From JAJDFU01 sp964595955 (GTDB lineage: Bacteria; Bacteroidota; Bacteroidia; Chitinophagales; Saprospiraceae), in contig CAZQSF010000020.1 of NCBI GenBank assembly GCA_964595955.1, positions 1 through 49,333 on the forward strand: DNA of 49,333 nt, written 5' to 3'. Shown piece after piece: positions 6,787 to 13,962 of this stretch (position 1 is its first letter; every line of letters starts with the position of its first letter). A program made the translations under genes and the position numbers. The notes under the pieces were generated by a model that saw only the letters and a program-made list of their open reading frames with translations, did no database searches and was not told the origin of the DNA.

Positions 6787-6856
6787 AGTCTTGAGTCCTG
6801 AGTCTTTAGTCTTTAGTCCTTAGTCCTGAGTCTTTAGTCTTTAGTCTTTAGTCTGC
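6787..6856 (+). repeat. Heptanucleotide tandem repeat AGTCYTK
   Basis: Nine consecutive 7-bp units of AGTC followed by TTG, CTG, TTT, TTT, CTT, CTG, TTT, TTT, TTT, then a degenerate AGTCTGC. The array fills the space between the divergent promoters of miaE and cdaA. Units differ only by C/T and T/G changes, consistent with slipped-strand expansion. Confidence 0.85.
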
Positions 6857-6888
6857 GCTGCCCTGCCTGCCTTTTACGACCAACTTTC

Positions 6889-6896
6889 TATCTTCG
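6889..6896 (+). promoter_or_regulatory. Candidate -7 promoter box of cdaA
   Basis: TATCTTCG, one base from TAnnTTTG, ends 6 nt before the cdaA ATG. Similar TATCTTCA boxes lie before the dipeptidase gene (7718-7725) and the glycerophosphodiesterase gene (12971-12978). The position suggests a near-leaderless mRNA. Confidence 0.4.
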
Positions 6897-6902
6897 TTAG
6901 CC

Positions 6903-7706
6903 ATGGCGTACTTGCTGCTGTTCAAGATTGGGTTCTTGCCGGTCTCCCTGCTGGATGTGCTGGACGTGCTGATCGTGGGTTACCTGATGTACCAGATCTA
7001 CAAGCTGCTGCAGGGCACCATTGCCTTCAATATCTTCATCGGGCTGCTCACCATGTACGTGCTGTGGTGGCTGGTGGGGCGGCTGGGGATGGACCTCTTC
7101 TTTGCGGTGCTCGACCAGTTTGTGAGCGTGGGCATTATTCTCATCCTCATCATTTTCCAGCCGGAGGTGCGGCGCTACCTGCTGTTCCTGGGCAACACCA
7201 CGCTGCGGCAGCGCTCCAATGTGCTGGGCCGCATTCTGGACCGCAACCTCGATGTGTCCGAGGCCCGGCAGGTGCAGAAGCGCATCATCCGCGAGACGCT
7301 GCTGCGCTTTGCCCGCCGCAAGACCGGCGCCCTCATCGTACTGAGCCGGGAAGCTTCGCTGGAAGGGCTGGTCAATTCGGGTGTGGTGCTGGACGCCGTG
7401 CTGAGCGAGGGGGTGCTGGAGAGCATCTTCAACAAGAACAGCCCCCTGCACGACGGGGCCGTGATCCTGGAAAAGAGTCGCATTGAGCGGGCCTCGGCCA
7501 TCCTACCCGTTTCGGAGAACCCGAACCTGCCCACTACGGTGGGCCTGCGCCACCGGGCGGCCGTAGGCATCACGGAGCGGGCCGATGTGGCGGCTTTCGT
7601 CGTCTCGGAAGAGACCGGTCGCATTTCCTTTGCCTACGATGGCGAGCTCAGCCAGCGACTGGACGAAGAGCAGATCGAACAGCTGCTGGACACCCATCTG
7701 ATCTGA
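6903..7706 (+). CDS. cdaA: Diadenylate cyclase CdaA
   Basis: 267 aa. Three membrane helices occupy about residues 10-95, followed by a cytoplasmic DAC domain. The active-site motifs are D184-G-A (in LHDGAVIL) and R216-H-R (in GLRHRAAVGITE). It condenses two ATP to c-di-AMP, the second messenger controlling potassium and osmolyte balance and envelope tension. Length and topology fit CdaA rather than DisA or CdaS. Divergent from miaE across a heptamer repeat, and followed after 40 bp by an M20 dipeptidase gene with its own TATCTTCA box. The usual firmicute neighbours cdaR and glmM are absent. Confidence 0.95.
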   Translation: MAYLLLFKIGFLPVSLLDVLDVLIVGYLMYQIYKLLQGTIAFNIFIGLLTMYVLWWLVGRLGMDLFFAVLDQFVSVGIILILIIFQPEVRRYLLFLGNTTLRQRSNVLGRILDRNLDVSEARQVQKRIIRETLLRFARRKTGALIVLSREASLEGLVNSGVVLDAVLSEGVLESIFNKNSPLHDGAVILEKSRIERASAILPVSENPNLPTTVGLRHRAAVGITERADVAAFVVSEETGRISFAYDGELSQRLDEEQIEQLLDTHLI

Positions 7707-7717
7707 CCCAACTTTTC

Positions 7718-7725
7718 TATCTTCA
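7718..7725 (+). promoter_or_regulatory. Candidate -7 promoter box of M20 dipeptidase
   Basis: TATCTTCA in the context CAACTTTTCTATCTTCA, closely resembling the sequence before cdaA (CAACTTTCTATCTTCG). It lies 21 nt before the ATG at 7747. Confidence 0.4.
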
Positions 7726-7746
7726 GGCCAAACTCAACCCTTCCTC

Positions 7747-9135
7747 ATGGAAAACGTACAGAACTACATTCAGGAGCACAAGGAGCGCTTCCTGGAGGAG
7801 CTGATGGAGTGGCTGTCCATCCCGTCCATCAGCGCCGACCCCAAGCACAAACCGGACGTACTCAAAGCCGCCGAGTGGCTGGCCGACAAACTGCGCGAAG
7901 CCGGCGTAGACCGGGCCGTCGTGGAGCCCACTGCCGGCCACCCCATCGTGTATGCGGAAAAGATGATCGACCCTGCCAAACCCACCGTGCTCGTGTACGG
8001 CCACTACGATGTGCAGCCTCCCGATCCGCTGGAACTGTGGGACAGCGGTCCCTTCAAGCCGGTGATCAAGAAAACGGAGCTCCATCCGGACGGGGCCGTC
8101 TTCGCCCGCGGCGCCTGCGACGACAAGGGCCAGGTGTACATGCACGTCAAGGCCTTCGAGGCCATGATGGCACAGGACGCCCTGCCCTGCAACGTGAAGT
8201 TCATGTACGAAGGCGAGGAGGAAGTGGGCTCCGAAAACCTGGGCAAATACTGCGCGGCCAACAAGGACAAGCTCAGCAGCGACGTCATCCTCATTTCCGA
8301 TACGGCCATCATCGCCAATGACGTGCCGGCCATCACCGTAGGGCTGCGCGGCCTCAGCTATGTGGAGGTGGAGGTGATCGGGCCCAATCGCGACCTGCAC
8401 TCGGGCGTGTACGGCGGCGCGGTGGCCAATCCCATCAATGTGCTGAGCGAAATGATCGCCTCCCTGATCGACGAGAACGGTCACATCACCATCCCGGGCT
8501 TCTACGACGATGTGCTGGAGGTGCAGGATGCCGAACGGACCGAGATGAACAAGGCGCCCTTCGACGAGACAGCCTATAAGAAGGACCTGGACATTGCCGC
8601 CGTGCGGGGCGAAAAGGGATACACCACCCTGGAGCGCACTTCCATCCGCCCGTCGCTGGATGTGAACGGCATCTGGGGCGGCTACATCGGCGAAGGGGCC
8701 AAGACGGTGCTGCCCTCCGAGGCCCATGCCAAGATCAGCATGCGGCTGGTGCCCAATCAGGATTCGCACAAGATCACCGAGCTGTTCGCCAAGCACTTCA
8801 TGCGCATCGCGCCACCTTCTGTGCAGGTGAAGGTGACTCCTCATCACGGCGGCGAGCCGGTGGTGACACCCACCGATACGCCCGAATACCAAGCGGCAGC
8901 CAAAGCCATGGAGAAGACCTACGGCAAAAAGCCCATTCCCATCCGGGGCGGCGGCAGCATACCCATCGTAGCCTTGTTCGAGGATGTGCTGGGCGTGAAG
9001 TCCGTACTCATGGGCTTCGGGCTGGACAGCGACAGCATCCACTCGCCCAATGAGCACTACGGGCTGTTCAACTTCTACAAGGGCATAGAGACCATACCGC
9101 ATTACTATCAGTACTACGCCGAGCTGAAGTCCTAG
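7747..9135 (+). CDS. M20 family dipeptidase
   Basis: 462 aa, the usual size of the carnosinase-like M20 dipeptidases. The zinc-binding motifs of the family are present: GHYDVQPPDP (His ligand and Asp), GACDDKGQ (bridging Asp), YEGEEEVGSEN (catalytic Glu plus Glu ligand), an Asp in LISDTA, and a late His in SPNEHYGLFNF. A dimerisation lid domain is inserted at about residues 210-350. It should hydrolyse dipeptides in the cytoplasm; no signal peptide is seen. Its end is 5 bp before the deacetylase gene, so the two may be co-transcribed, although no functional link is obvious. Confidence 0.92.
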   Translation: MENVQNYIQEHKERFLEELMEWLSIPSISADPKHKPDVLKAAEWLADKLREAGVDRAVVEPTAGHPIVYAEKMIDPAKPTVLVYGHYDVQPPDPLELWDSGPFKPVIKKTELHPDGAVFARGACDDKGQVYMHVKAFEAMMAQDALPCNVKFMYEGEEEVGSENLGKYCAANKDKLSSDVILISDTAIIANDVPAITVGLRGLSYVEVEVIGPNRDLHSGVYGGAVANPINVLSEMIASLIDENGHITIPGFYDDVLEVQDAERTEMNKAPFDETAYKKDLDIAAVRGEKGYTTLERTSIRPSLDVNGIWGGYIGEGAKTVLPSEAHAKISMRLVPNQDSHKITELFAKHFMRIAPPSVQVKVTPHHGGEPVVTPTDTPEYQAAAKAMEKTYGKKPIPIRGGGSIPIVALFEDVLGVKSVLMGFGLDSDSIHSPNEHYGLFNFYKGIETIPHYYQYYAELKS

Positions 9136-9140
9136 CCGCC

Positions 9141-10169
9141 ATGGCCGGCTATCGAAGCGTATTCCTCCGGCAGGCGAGGGGAGTGGCCAGGCTGCTCCCC
9201 CTGCCCAGCTTGCTGAAGGTCAGCGGCCAGGGGTTGATCCTTCCGTTCTACCATCTGGTGAGCGATCAGCCTCCGCCCCATATCCGGCATTTGTATCCGG
9301 TGCGAAGCATTGACCGGTTTCGGGAAGACCTGGCTTTTTTTCTCGACCATTTTCAGCCCATCGGGCCGGGCGATCTGCAGGCCGGCCTGGCCGCTGGGCG
9401 CTCGCCGGACCGGCCTGCCTTTCTCCTCAGCTTTGACGACGGCTTTCGCGAATGTGCGGAGGTCGTAGCACCCATTTTGCAGGAAACCGGCCTGACCGCG
9501 GTATGCTTTCTCAACCCCGCCTTTCTCGATAATCGGGCGCTCTTCTTTCGCTGCAAGGCCAGTTTGCTGATCGACCGGATAGCGCGGGATACCGGCCTGG
9601 AAGCCCGGGCGGTGAACTTTCTCCAGGAACGGAGCTTTTCGGGCGGTTCGGCCCGGGAGCTGCTGTTGCGCATTTCCTATGCGGACCGGCATGTGCTCGA
9701 CCAGCTGGCCGGGACCCTGGGCTTTTCCTTTTCCGAATACCTGGATGAGCAAAAGCCCTACCTCAGCAGCCGGCAGGCGGAGCAATTGAAGGCCGGGGGC
9801 TTCCATCTGGGAGCTCACAGCCTGGACCACCCGCTTTACGCAGCGCTTACCCTGGAGGAGCAGTTGCGCCAAACCCGCGAAAGCCTGGCCTGGATCCGGA
9901 GCCGCTTTGGAGCGACAGATCGCTTGTTTGCCTTCCCCTTTACCGACGATGGGGTATCGGCCGCCTTCTTTCAGCGCTTGTACGCGGAGCCGGCGGAAAT
10001 GGATCTCAGCTTTGGTACGGCGGGCCTGAAGCGGGATATCAATCCACGACATCTGCAGCGCATTCCGATGGAGGTGGGGTCGCTGAGCGCCCGGGAGATC
10101 GTTCAGGGCGAGTTGCTGTATCACCTGCTGCGGGCACCATTCGGCAAGAACCAAATCCGGCGCGCATGA
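9141..10169 (+). CDS. Polysaccharide deacetylase (NodB-type) family protein
   Basis: 342 aa. The NodB signature is visible: LSFDDGF with D99-D100 as catalytic base and metal ligand, and GAHSLDHPLY as the HxxxH-type metal motif. Between them the chain carries an insertion with KASLLIDRIARDTGLEARAV, and the end is short of the full NodB barrel. Proteins of this layout remove N-acetyl groups from surface glycans or lipid-linked sugars. No signal peptide or membrane segment is evident. The stop overlaps the start of the next gene (ATGA), coupling it to a GNAT-type protein. The pair could de-acetylate and modify the same sugar, which is inferred only from the coupling. Confidence 0.82.
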   Translation: MAGYRSVFLRQARGVARLLPLPSLLKVSGQGLILPFYHLVSDQPPPHIRHLYPVRSIDRFREDLAFFLDHFQPIGPGDLQAGLAAGRSPDRPAFLLSFDDGFRECAEVVAPILQETGLTAVCFLNPAFLDNRALFFRCKASLLIDRIARDTGLEARAVNFLQERSFSGGSARELLLRISYADRHVLDQLAGTLGFSFSEYLDEQKPYLSSRQAEQLKAGGFHLGAHSLDHPLYAALTLEEQLRQTRESLAWIRSRFGATDRLFAFPFTDDGVSAAFFQRLYAEPAEMDLSFGTAGLKRDINPRHLQRIPMEVGSLSAREIVQGELLYHLLRAPFGKNQIRRA

Positions 10170-11272
10170 TCCGGTGGGAACTCCTGAACCGGCGCGAACT
10201 GGACGCCTTCATCGAATCGGAGGCTTACCGGCGCATGCCCCATCTGCCCATCAGCCGCCACCGGGCACAGTCGCAGATCGCCAATCCCCGGGCCGGTGCG
10301 GAGGATGTCCTGCTCATTCTGGCTTATCGGGGGGAACAGCTGGCGGGCTATCTCGGCTTACTGCCCGATCGTTTTCAAGATCGCACCGGCAATCTTCAGG
10401 AAGCTTCCTGGATGAGCTGCATTTGGGTGCACGAGAATCAGCGGGGGCAGGGCATGGCCCGGCAGCTGGTGGAGAAGGCGCTGGATGCCTGTGCGGGGCG
10501 CCTGCTGGCTACCGAATTCACTGCTCCGGCCAAGCGGCTCTACGACAAGCTGGGTGCCTTTGCCGATCTGACCCGGCTGGAGGGGCGGCGCTGGTACCTG
10601 CGTTCGGCCCTGGCCCTGCTGCTGCCGCCCAGGCATTCCTTCTTTGCCCGGATCCGGCCGCTGTTGCGCATACTGGACCGCCTCGCCAATGCCGTGCTGG
10701 ATCTGCGCTGGCTACTGCTTGGCCGTCCCGGTTTGGGCGAGCTGCGCCTAGAGTTCGTCCATCGCGTCGATGAAGAGGTGAGTGCCTTTTTTCGCGAGCA
10801 CAGGGGAGCCGACCTGTTCCGGCGCGACCGGGAAGAGCTCAACTGGATGCTGCAATTCCCATGGATCCTGCAGACTCCCCGGCCCGATGACTTCGCTCGC
10901 CGGTACGCCTTTTCGGCTCAGGCCCGGCAGTTTGTGCAGGGCGGGGTGAAAGTATATGCGCCCGACGGCCGCCTGCTGTCCTTTCTGATCTTCACCCTGC
11001 GCGACGGGCATCTCAAGTTGCCCTACGCCTTCTGGGCCGATGGCGGGCCGGATGCAGCCGTGCAGGTTATCCGGTGGATGATGATGGCCTGGAAGGCCGA
11101 CTTTTTTACCACCTTTCAGGAAGGGCTGGTACGCCGGATGCGATCCCGGACCTGGCCGGCTCTGCACTCCCGGCCCCAGCAGCGGGCATATCTGATCGGG
11201 CGGGCGCTCGCCGAGCGACTACCGGCAACCTTCAGGGTGCAGGAAGGGGATGGCGATACGGGATTCACCTAG
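10166..11272 (+). CDS. GNAT-family N-acetyltransferase with C-terminal extension
   Basis: 368 aa. Residues about 1-140 form a GNAT fold: a strand DVLLILAYRGEQLAGYLGL, then the acetyl-CoA loop SCIWVHENQRGQGMARQLVE, the V-x-x-x-x-R/Q-G-x-G/A pattern of motif A. The rest (about 140-368) has DLFRRDREELNWMLQFPWIL and a second strand-rich part (DGRLLSFLIFTLRDGHLKLP), perhaps a second degenerate GNAT domain. Translationally coupled to the upstream deacetylase, and overlapping the convergent adenylate cyclase gene by 8 bp. The substrate is unknown; a sugar amine freed by the deacetylase is possible but unproven. Confidence 0.75.
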   Translation: MIRWELLNRRELDAFIESEAYRRMPHLPISRHRAQSQIANPRAGAEDVLLILAYRGEQLAGYLGLLPDRFQDRTGNLQEASWMSCIWVHENQRGQGMARQLVEKALDACAGRLLATEFTAPAKRLYDKLGAFADLTRLEGRRWYLRSALALLLPPRHSFFARIRPLLRILDRLANAVLDLRWLLLGRPGLGELRLEFVHRVDEEVSAFFREHRGADLFRRDREELNWMLQFPWILQTPRPDDFARRYAFSAQARQFVQGGVKVYAPDGRLLSFLIFTLRDGHLKLPYAFWADGGPDAAVQVIRWMMMAWKADFFTTFQEGLVRRMRSRTWPALHSRPQQRAYLIGRALAERLPATFRVQEGDGDTGFT

Positions 11273-12860
11273 CTTTCGCACCTTCCGCAGGTTTTTCTTC
11301 CCCGGATTCGGCCGGCGACCAGTTGGCTTCGACATAATACATGTCGAACTCGCCCAGGTTCTTCACCGGCACCTTGCCCCGGTAGGAGCAGGCAAAGCGG
11401 TCCTGGATGCGATCGTAGGTGGCCTGCGAAATGTTGATGCGGCCGGCCTCGCTGCTGCTTTCCATGCGGGCAGCCACATTCACGGTATCGCCCCAGATGT
11501 CGAAGGCAAATTTTTTGGCGCCCACCACCCCGGCGATGAGTGGGCCGGTATGTATGCCTATGCGCGCTTCGAAGAAAGTCCGGCCCTCGGCCTGTCGCTC
11601 GGCTTTCCACTCGTCCAGGAAGGCCTGCATTTCCAGGGCGGCTTCCACCATGCGGTAGGGGTGTTGGGGGTCGGGCTGGGGTAGCCCGCCGGCACACATG
11701 TAGGAATCGCCGATGGTCTTGATCTTTTCGAGTCCGTGCCGGGTGGCGATCTCGTCGAAGGCCTTGAAGCAGTAATCCAGATCCTGGATCAGCTCTTCGG
11801 GCGACATGGTCTTGGATTTCTTGCTGAATCCCTCGAAATCGGCAAACAACACGCTGGCCAGATCGTACTCTCGCGCCTGGGCACTTCCCCGCTGCTTGAG
11901 TTCGTCGGCGATGACCTTGGGCAGGATGTTGAGCAGCAGGTTCTCGGAGCGTTCGCGTTCGCGCTCGATGATCTTATTCTTTTCTTCCAGCACGCGATTG
12001 TGACTTCGAATGGACAGGAAGCGGGAAAGCAGGCCCAGGGCTATGATCAGGGCGACCCCAGCCAGGCCCAGAAAGAAGTTTCGCTGTTGATTGCGCTTTT
12101 CGAGCAACAGGTTCTGCTCGGATAAAGCCAGCGAGTTGCGCAGGCCCCGGATGGAAAGAGAATCCACTATAGACTTTTGCTGGGCCAGCAGCAGTTCCTG
12201 GCGCATTTGCTCCTCGCTCATGTGCCGGATGGCCTCAGCCTGATCATTGACCGTTCGCCGCAGCAGGGCGCGTTCTTCACTCAGATCTTCGATGGTGGCC
12301 TCAAACTCCGCTGTCGTCGATTTGATGCGGGAGAGGGCTTCTTCATCCAGCCTGGGTGTTCCCGGGTTTAGTTCTGCCAAACCGGATGGATCCTGGGTGC
12401 GGCTGTTCAATAGGGCCAACTCTTGCTGCCAGAACTCGATATCCTTGTCGCGACCGCGCAAACGGGCAACGCGAAGCAGCAACTCGATGTTTTGCCGGCG
12501 AAGTTCGAGCTGCTTGTCTCTCGGCAGCAAGGTCAGGCTTTTTTCCAGGTCGCGAATGGCCCGCTTTTCTCTGGACTTGCGCAACCGGGCTTTGCCTCGA
12601 TAATGGAGGGCTCTGGCGATGTAGGGCAGGCGATTTTCCTTTTCAGCAATTGCCAGGGCCGCATCGGCATAGTCCTCGGCCTGGTCGAATTGGCTGTTGC
12701 TCAATGCAGCTTCGGCCAGTTTGAGTCGCAGATCGATCTGTTCGACCCCACCGTTTTCATTCAGGCGAGATTTCCAATCTGAAACCTCATTGGACCCTTG
12801 CGCAAAAACCGATAAACCCATCCCTGTCAGGATGAGTACCCAGAGCGTTTTCCGGAGCAT
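11265..12860 (-). CDS. TPR-containing membrane class III adenylate cyclase
   Basis: 531 aa from the chosen start MLRKTLWVLILTGMGLSVFA, a signal peptide. A further in-frame ATG at 12929 would add 23 polar residues. After the signal, helical TPR-like repeats run to about 180, a coiled coil to about 255, a membrane segment FFLGLAGVALIIALGLLS, then a second coiled coil leading to the cyclase domain (about 330-510). Catalytic features are VLFADFEGF (first metal Asp), KTIGDSYM (adenine-selecting Lys and second Asp), FAFDIWGDTVNVAARMES (adenine-selecting Asp, then Asn and Arg for transition-state contact). The Lys/Asp pair predicts ATP rather than GTP. The TPR part is probably periplasmic and the cyclase cytoplasmic. 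Divergent from the next lipoprotein gene. Confidence 0.88.
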   Translation of the reverse strand: MLRKTLWVLILTGMGLSVFAQGSNEVSDWKSRLNENGGVEQIDLRLKLAEAALSNSQFDQAEDYADAALAIAEKENRLPYIARALHYRGKARLRKSREKRAIRDLEKSLTLLPRDKQLELRRQNIELLLRVARLRGRDKDIEFWQQELALLNSRTQDPSGLAELNPGTPRLDEEALSRIKSTTAEFEATIEDLSEERALLRRTVNDQAEAIRHMSEEQMRQELLLAQQKSIVDSLSIRGLRNSLALSEQNLLLEKRNQQRNFFLGLAGVALIIALGLLSRFLSIRSHNRVLEEKNKIIERERERSENLLLNILPKVIADELKQRGSAQAREYDLASVLFADFEGFSKKSKTMSPEELIQDLDYCFKAFDEIATRHGLEKIKTIGDSYMCAGGLPQPDPQHPYRMVEAALEMQAFLDEWKAERQAEGRTFFEARIGIHTGPLIAGVVGAKKFAFDIWGDTVNVAARMESSSEAGRINISQATYDRIQDRFACSYRGKVPVKNLGEFDMYYVEANWSPAESGEEKPAEGAKAR

Positions 12861-12970
12861 TTTTCTGAGGTTTAGCTTGCTCCTCTTCGCCGGGTTGCCC
12901 AAAAATTGGGTACCGTTCGTACGGAGCAAATGCGCTTTTTCACGTTACTTTACACACTAATTTAGGTCTT

Positions 12971-12978
12971 TATCTTCA
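12971..12978 (+). promoter_or_regulatory. Candidate -7 promoter box of glycerophosphodiesterase gene
   Basis: TATCTTCA, the same octamer found before the dipeptidase gene, 16 nt before the ATG at 12995. Confidence 0.35.
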
Positions 12979-12994
12979 AGATCAGGAAATTTTC

Positions 12995-13921
12995 ATGATG
13001 CGTCAGTTCGGTAAACTCGTTGTGGTATCCCTTTTTTCTGTTTCCATAAGTATGTGTGCTTCCGAACAAAATCCGAATCGCGAATCCGCAGGATTCGATT
13101 GGCAAGGCCACCGGGGAGCCCGTGGTTTAGCCCCGGAAAACACCATTCCCGCCTTTTTAAAAGCCCTGGAGTATCCGGTGACCACCCTGGAGCTGGATGT
13201 GGTGGTAAGCGCCGACAAGCAGGTGGTCGTTTCGCACGAGCCCTACATGTCAGCTGAGATCTGTACCAAGCCCAACGGCGAACCGGTTAGCGAGGTCGAA
13301 GCTTTGGGGCTCAATCTGTTCGCCATGCCCTACGACAGCATTCGCCAGTACGACTGTGGCCGGCGGGGCAATCGCGGATTTCCCGAACAAAAGGCCCAGG
13401 CGGTCAGCAAGCCCTTGCTCACCGACATGATTTCGGCGGTGGAGGCCCATTGTGAAAAGACCGGGCGCTCCAAGCCGCGTTATAATATCGAGATCAAGAG
13501 CCGTCGGGATTGGTACAATGCTTTTGTGCCGCCTCCCGAGGAGTTCGTACAAGGGGTCATGGCCGATGTGGAGAAGACGGGGGTAAAAGAGCGCGTATCG
13601 ATTCAGTCCTTCGACCCGGGCGTTTTGCAGGCACTGGATCGCCTGTATCCCGACGTAGAGATGGTGTACCTGGTTACCAACCGGCAGCCGTTGTCCAAGC
13701 AACTGGAGCTGTTGGGCGTAACGCCTGATGTATACAGTCCCAATTACCGCTTGCTCACTGCGGAGATCGTCAAGCAGGCGCATGCGCAGGGGCTTCGCGT
13801 CATTCCCTGGACGGTAAACGAAGTGCCGGCTATGCGTTCCCTCATGGAGATGGGAGTGGACGGGATCATTACGGACTACCCCAACCGGATCGCCGAGGCA
13901 GACGAGGCCAACCGTAAATAG
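12995..13921 (+). CDS. Glycerophosphodiester phosphodiesterase, lipoprotein
   Basis: 308 aa. A signal peptide ends in a lipobox-like SISMC, so the protein is probably a lipoprotein. The GDPD signature follows: GHRGARGLAPENTIPAF (catalytic His, Arg, Glu-Asn), ELDVVVSADKQVVVSHEP (metal Glu and Asp, second His), then IEIKSRRDW and SFDPGVLQAL, ending with WTVNEVPAMRSLMEMGVDGI. It hydrolyses glycerophosphodiesters to glycerol 3-phosphate and an alcohol at the cell surface or in the periplasm. It is convergent with recQ; the 41-bp gap contains no convincing terminator. Confidence 0.93.
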   Translation: MMRQFGKLVVVSLFSVSISMCASEQNPNRESAGFDWQGHRGARGLAPENTIPAFLKALEYPVTTLELDVVVSADKQVVVSHEPYMSAEICTKPNGEPVSEVEALGLNLFAMPYDSIRQYDCGRRGNRGFPEQKAQAVSKPLLTDMISAVEAHCEKTGRSKPRYNIEIKSRRDWYNAFVPPPEEFVQGVMADVEKTGVKERVSIQSFDPGVLQALDRLYPDVEMVYLVTNRQPLSKQLELLGVTPDVYSPNYRLLTAEIVKQAHAQGLRVIPWTVNEVPAMRSLMEMGVDGIITDYPNRIAEADEANRK

Positions 13922-13962
13922 GTGAGCGGACCCTGCCTCAAGCGGGATCCGACAGGTTCCGG

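Noticed and set aside
7723..9102. 459-codon open frame antisense to the M20 dipeptidase gene
   Set aside because: It mirrors the dipeptidase codons, which have complete metal-binding motifs. Similar antisense frames at 24393-25445 (phaC), 20294-21304 (fabH) and 1497-2462 (STAND) were rejected for the same reason.
13922..13962. Terminator between the glycerophosphodiesterase and recQ genes
   Set aside because: CGGACCC/GGGATCCG can pair only with a bulge, and no T-run follows on either strand.
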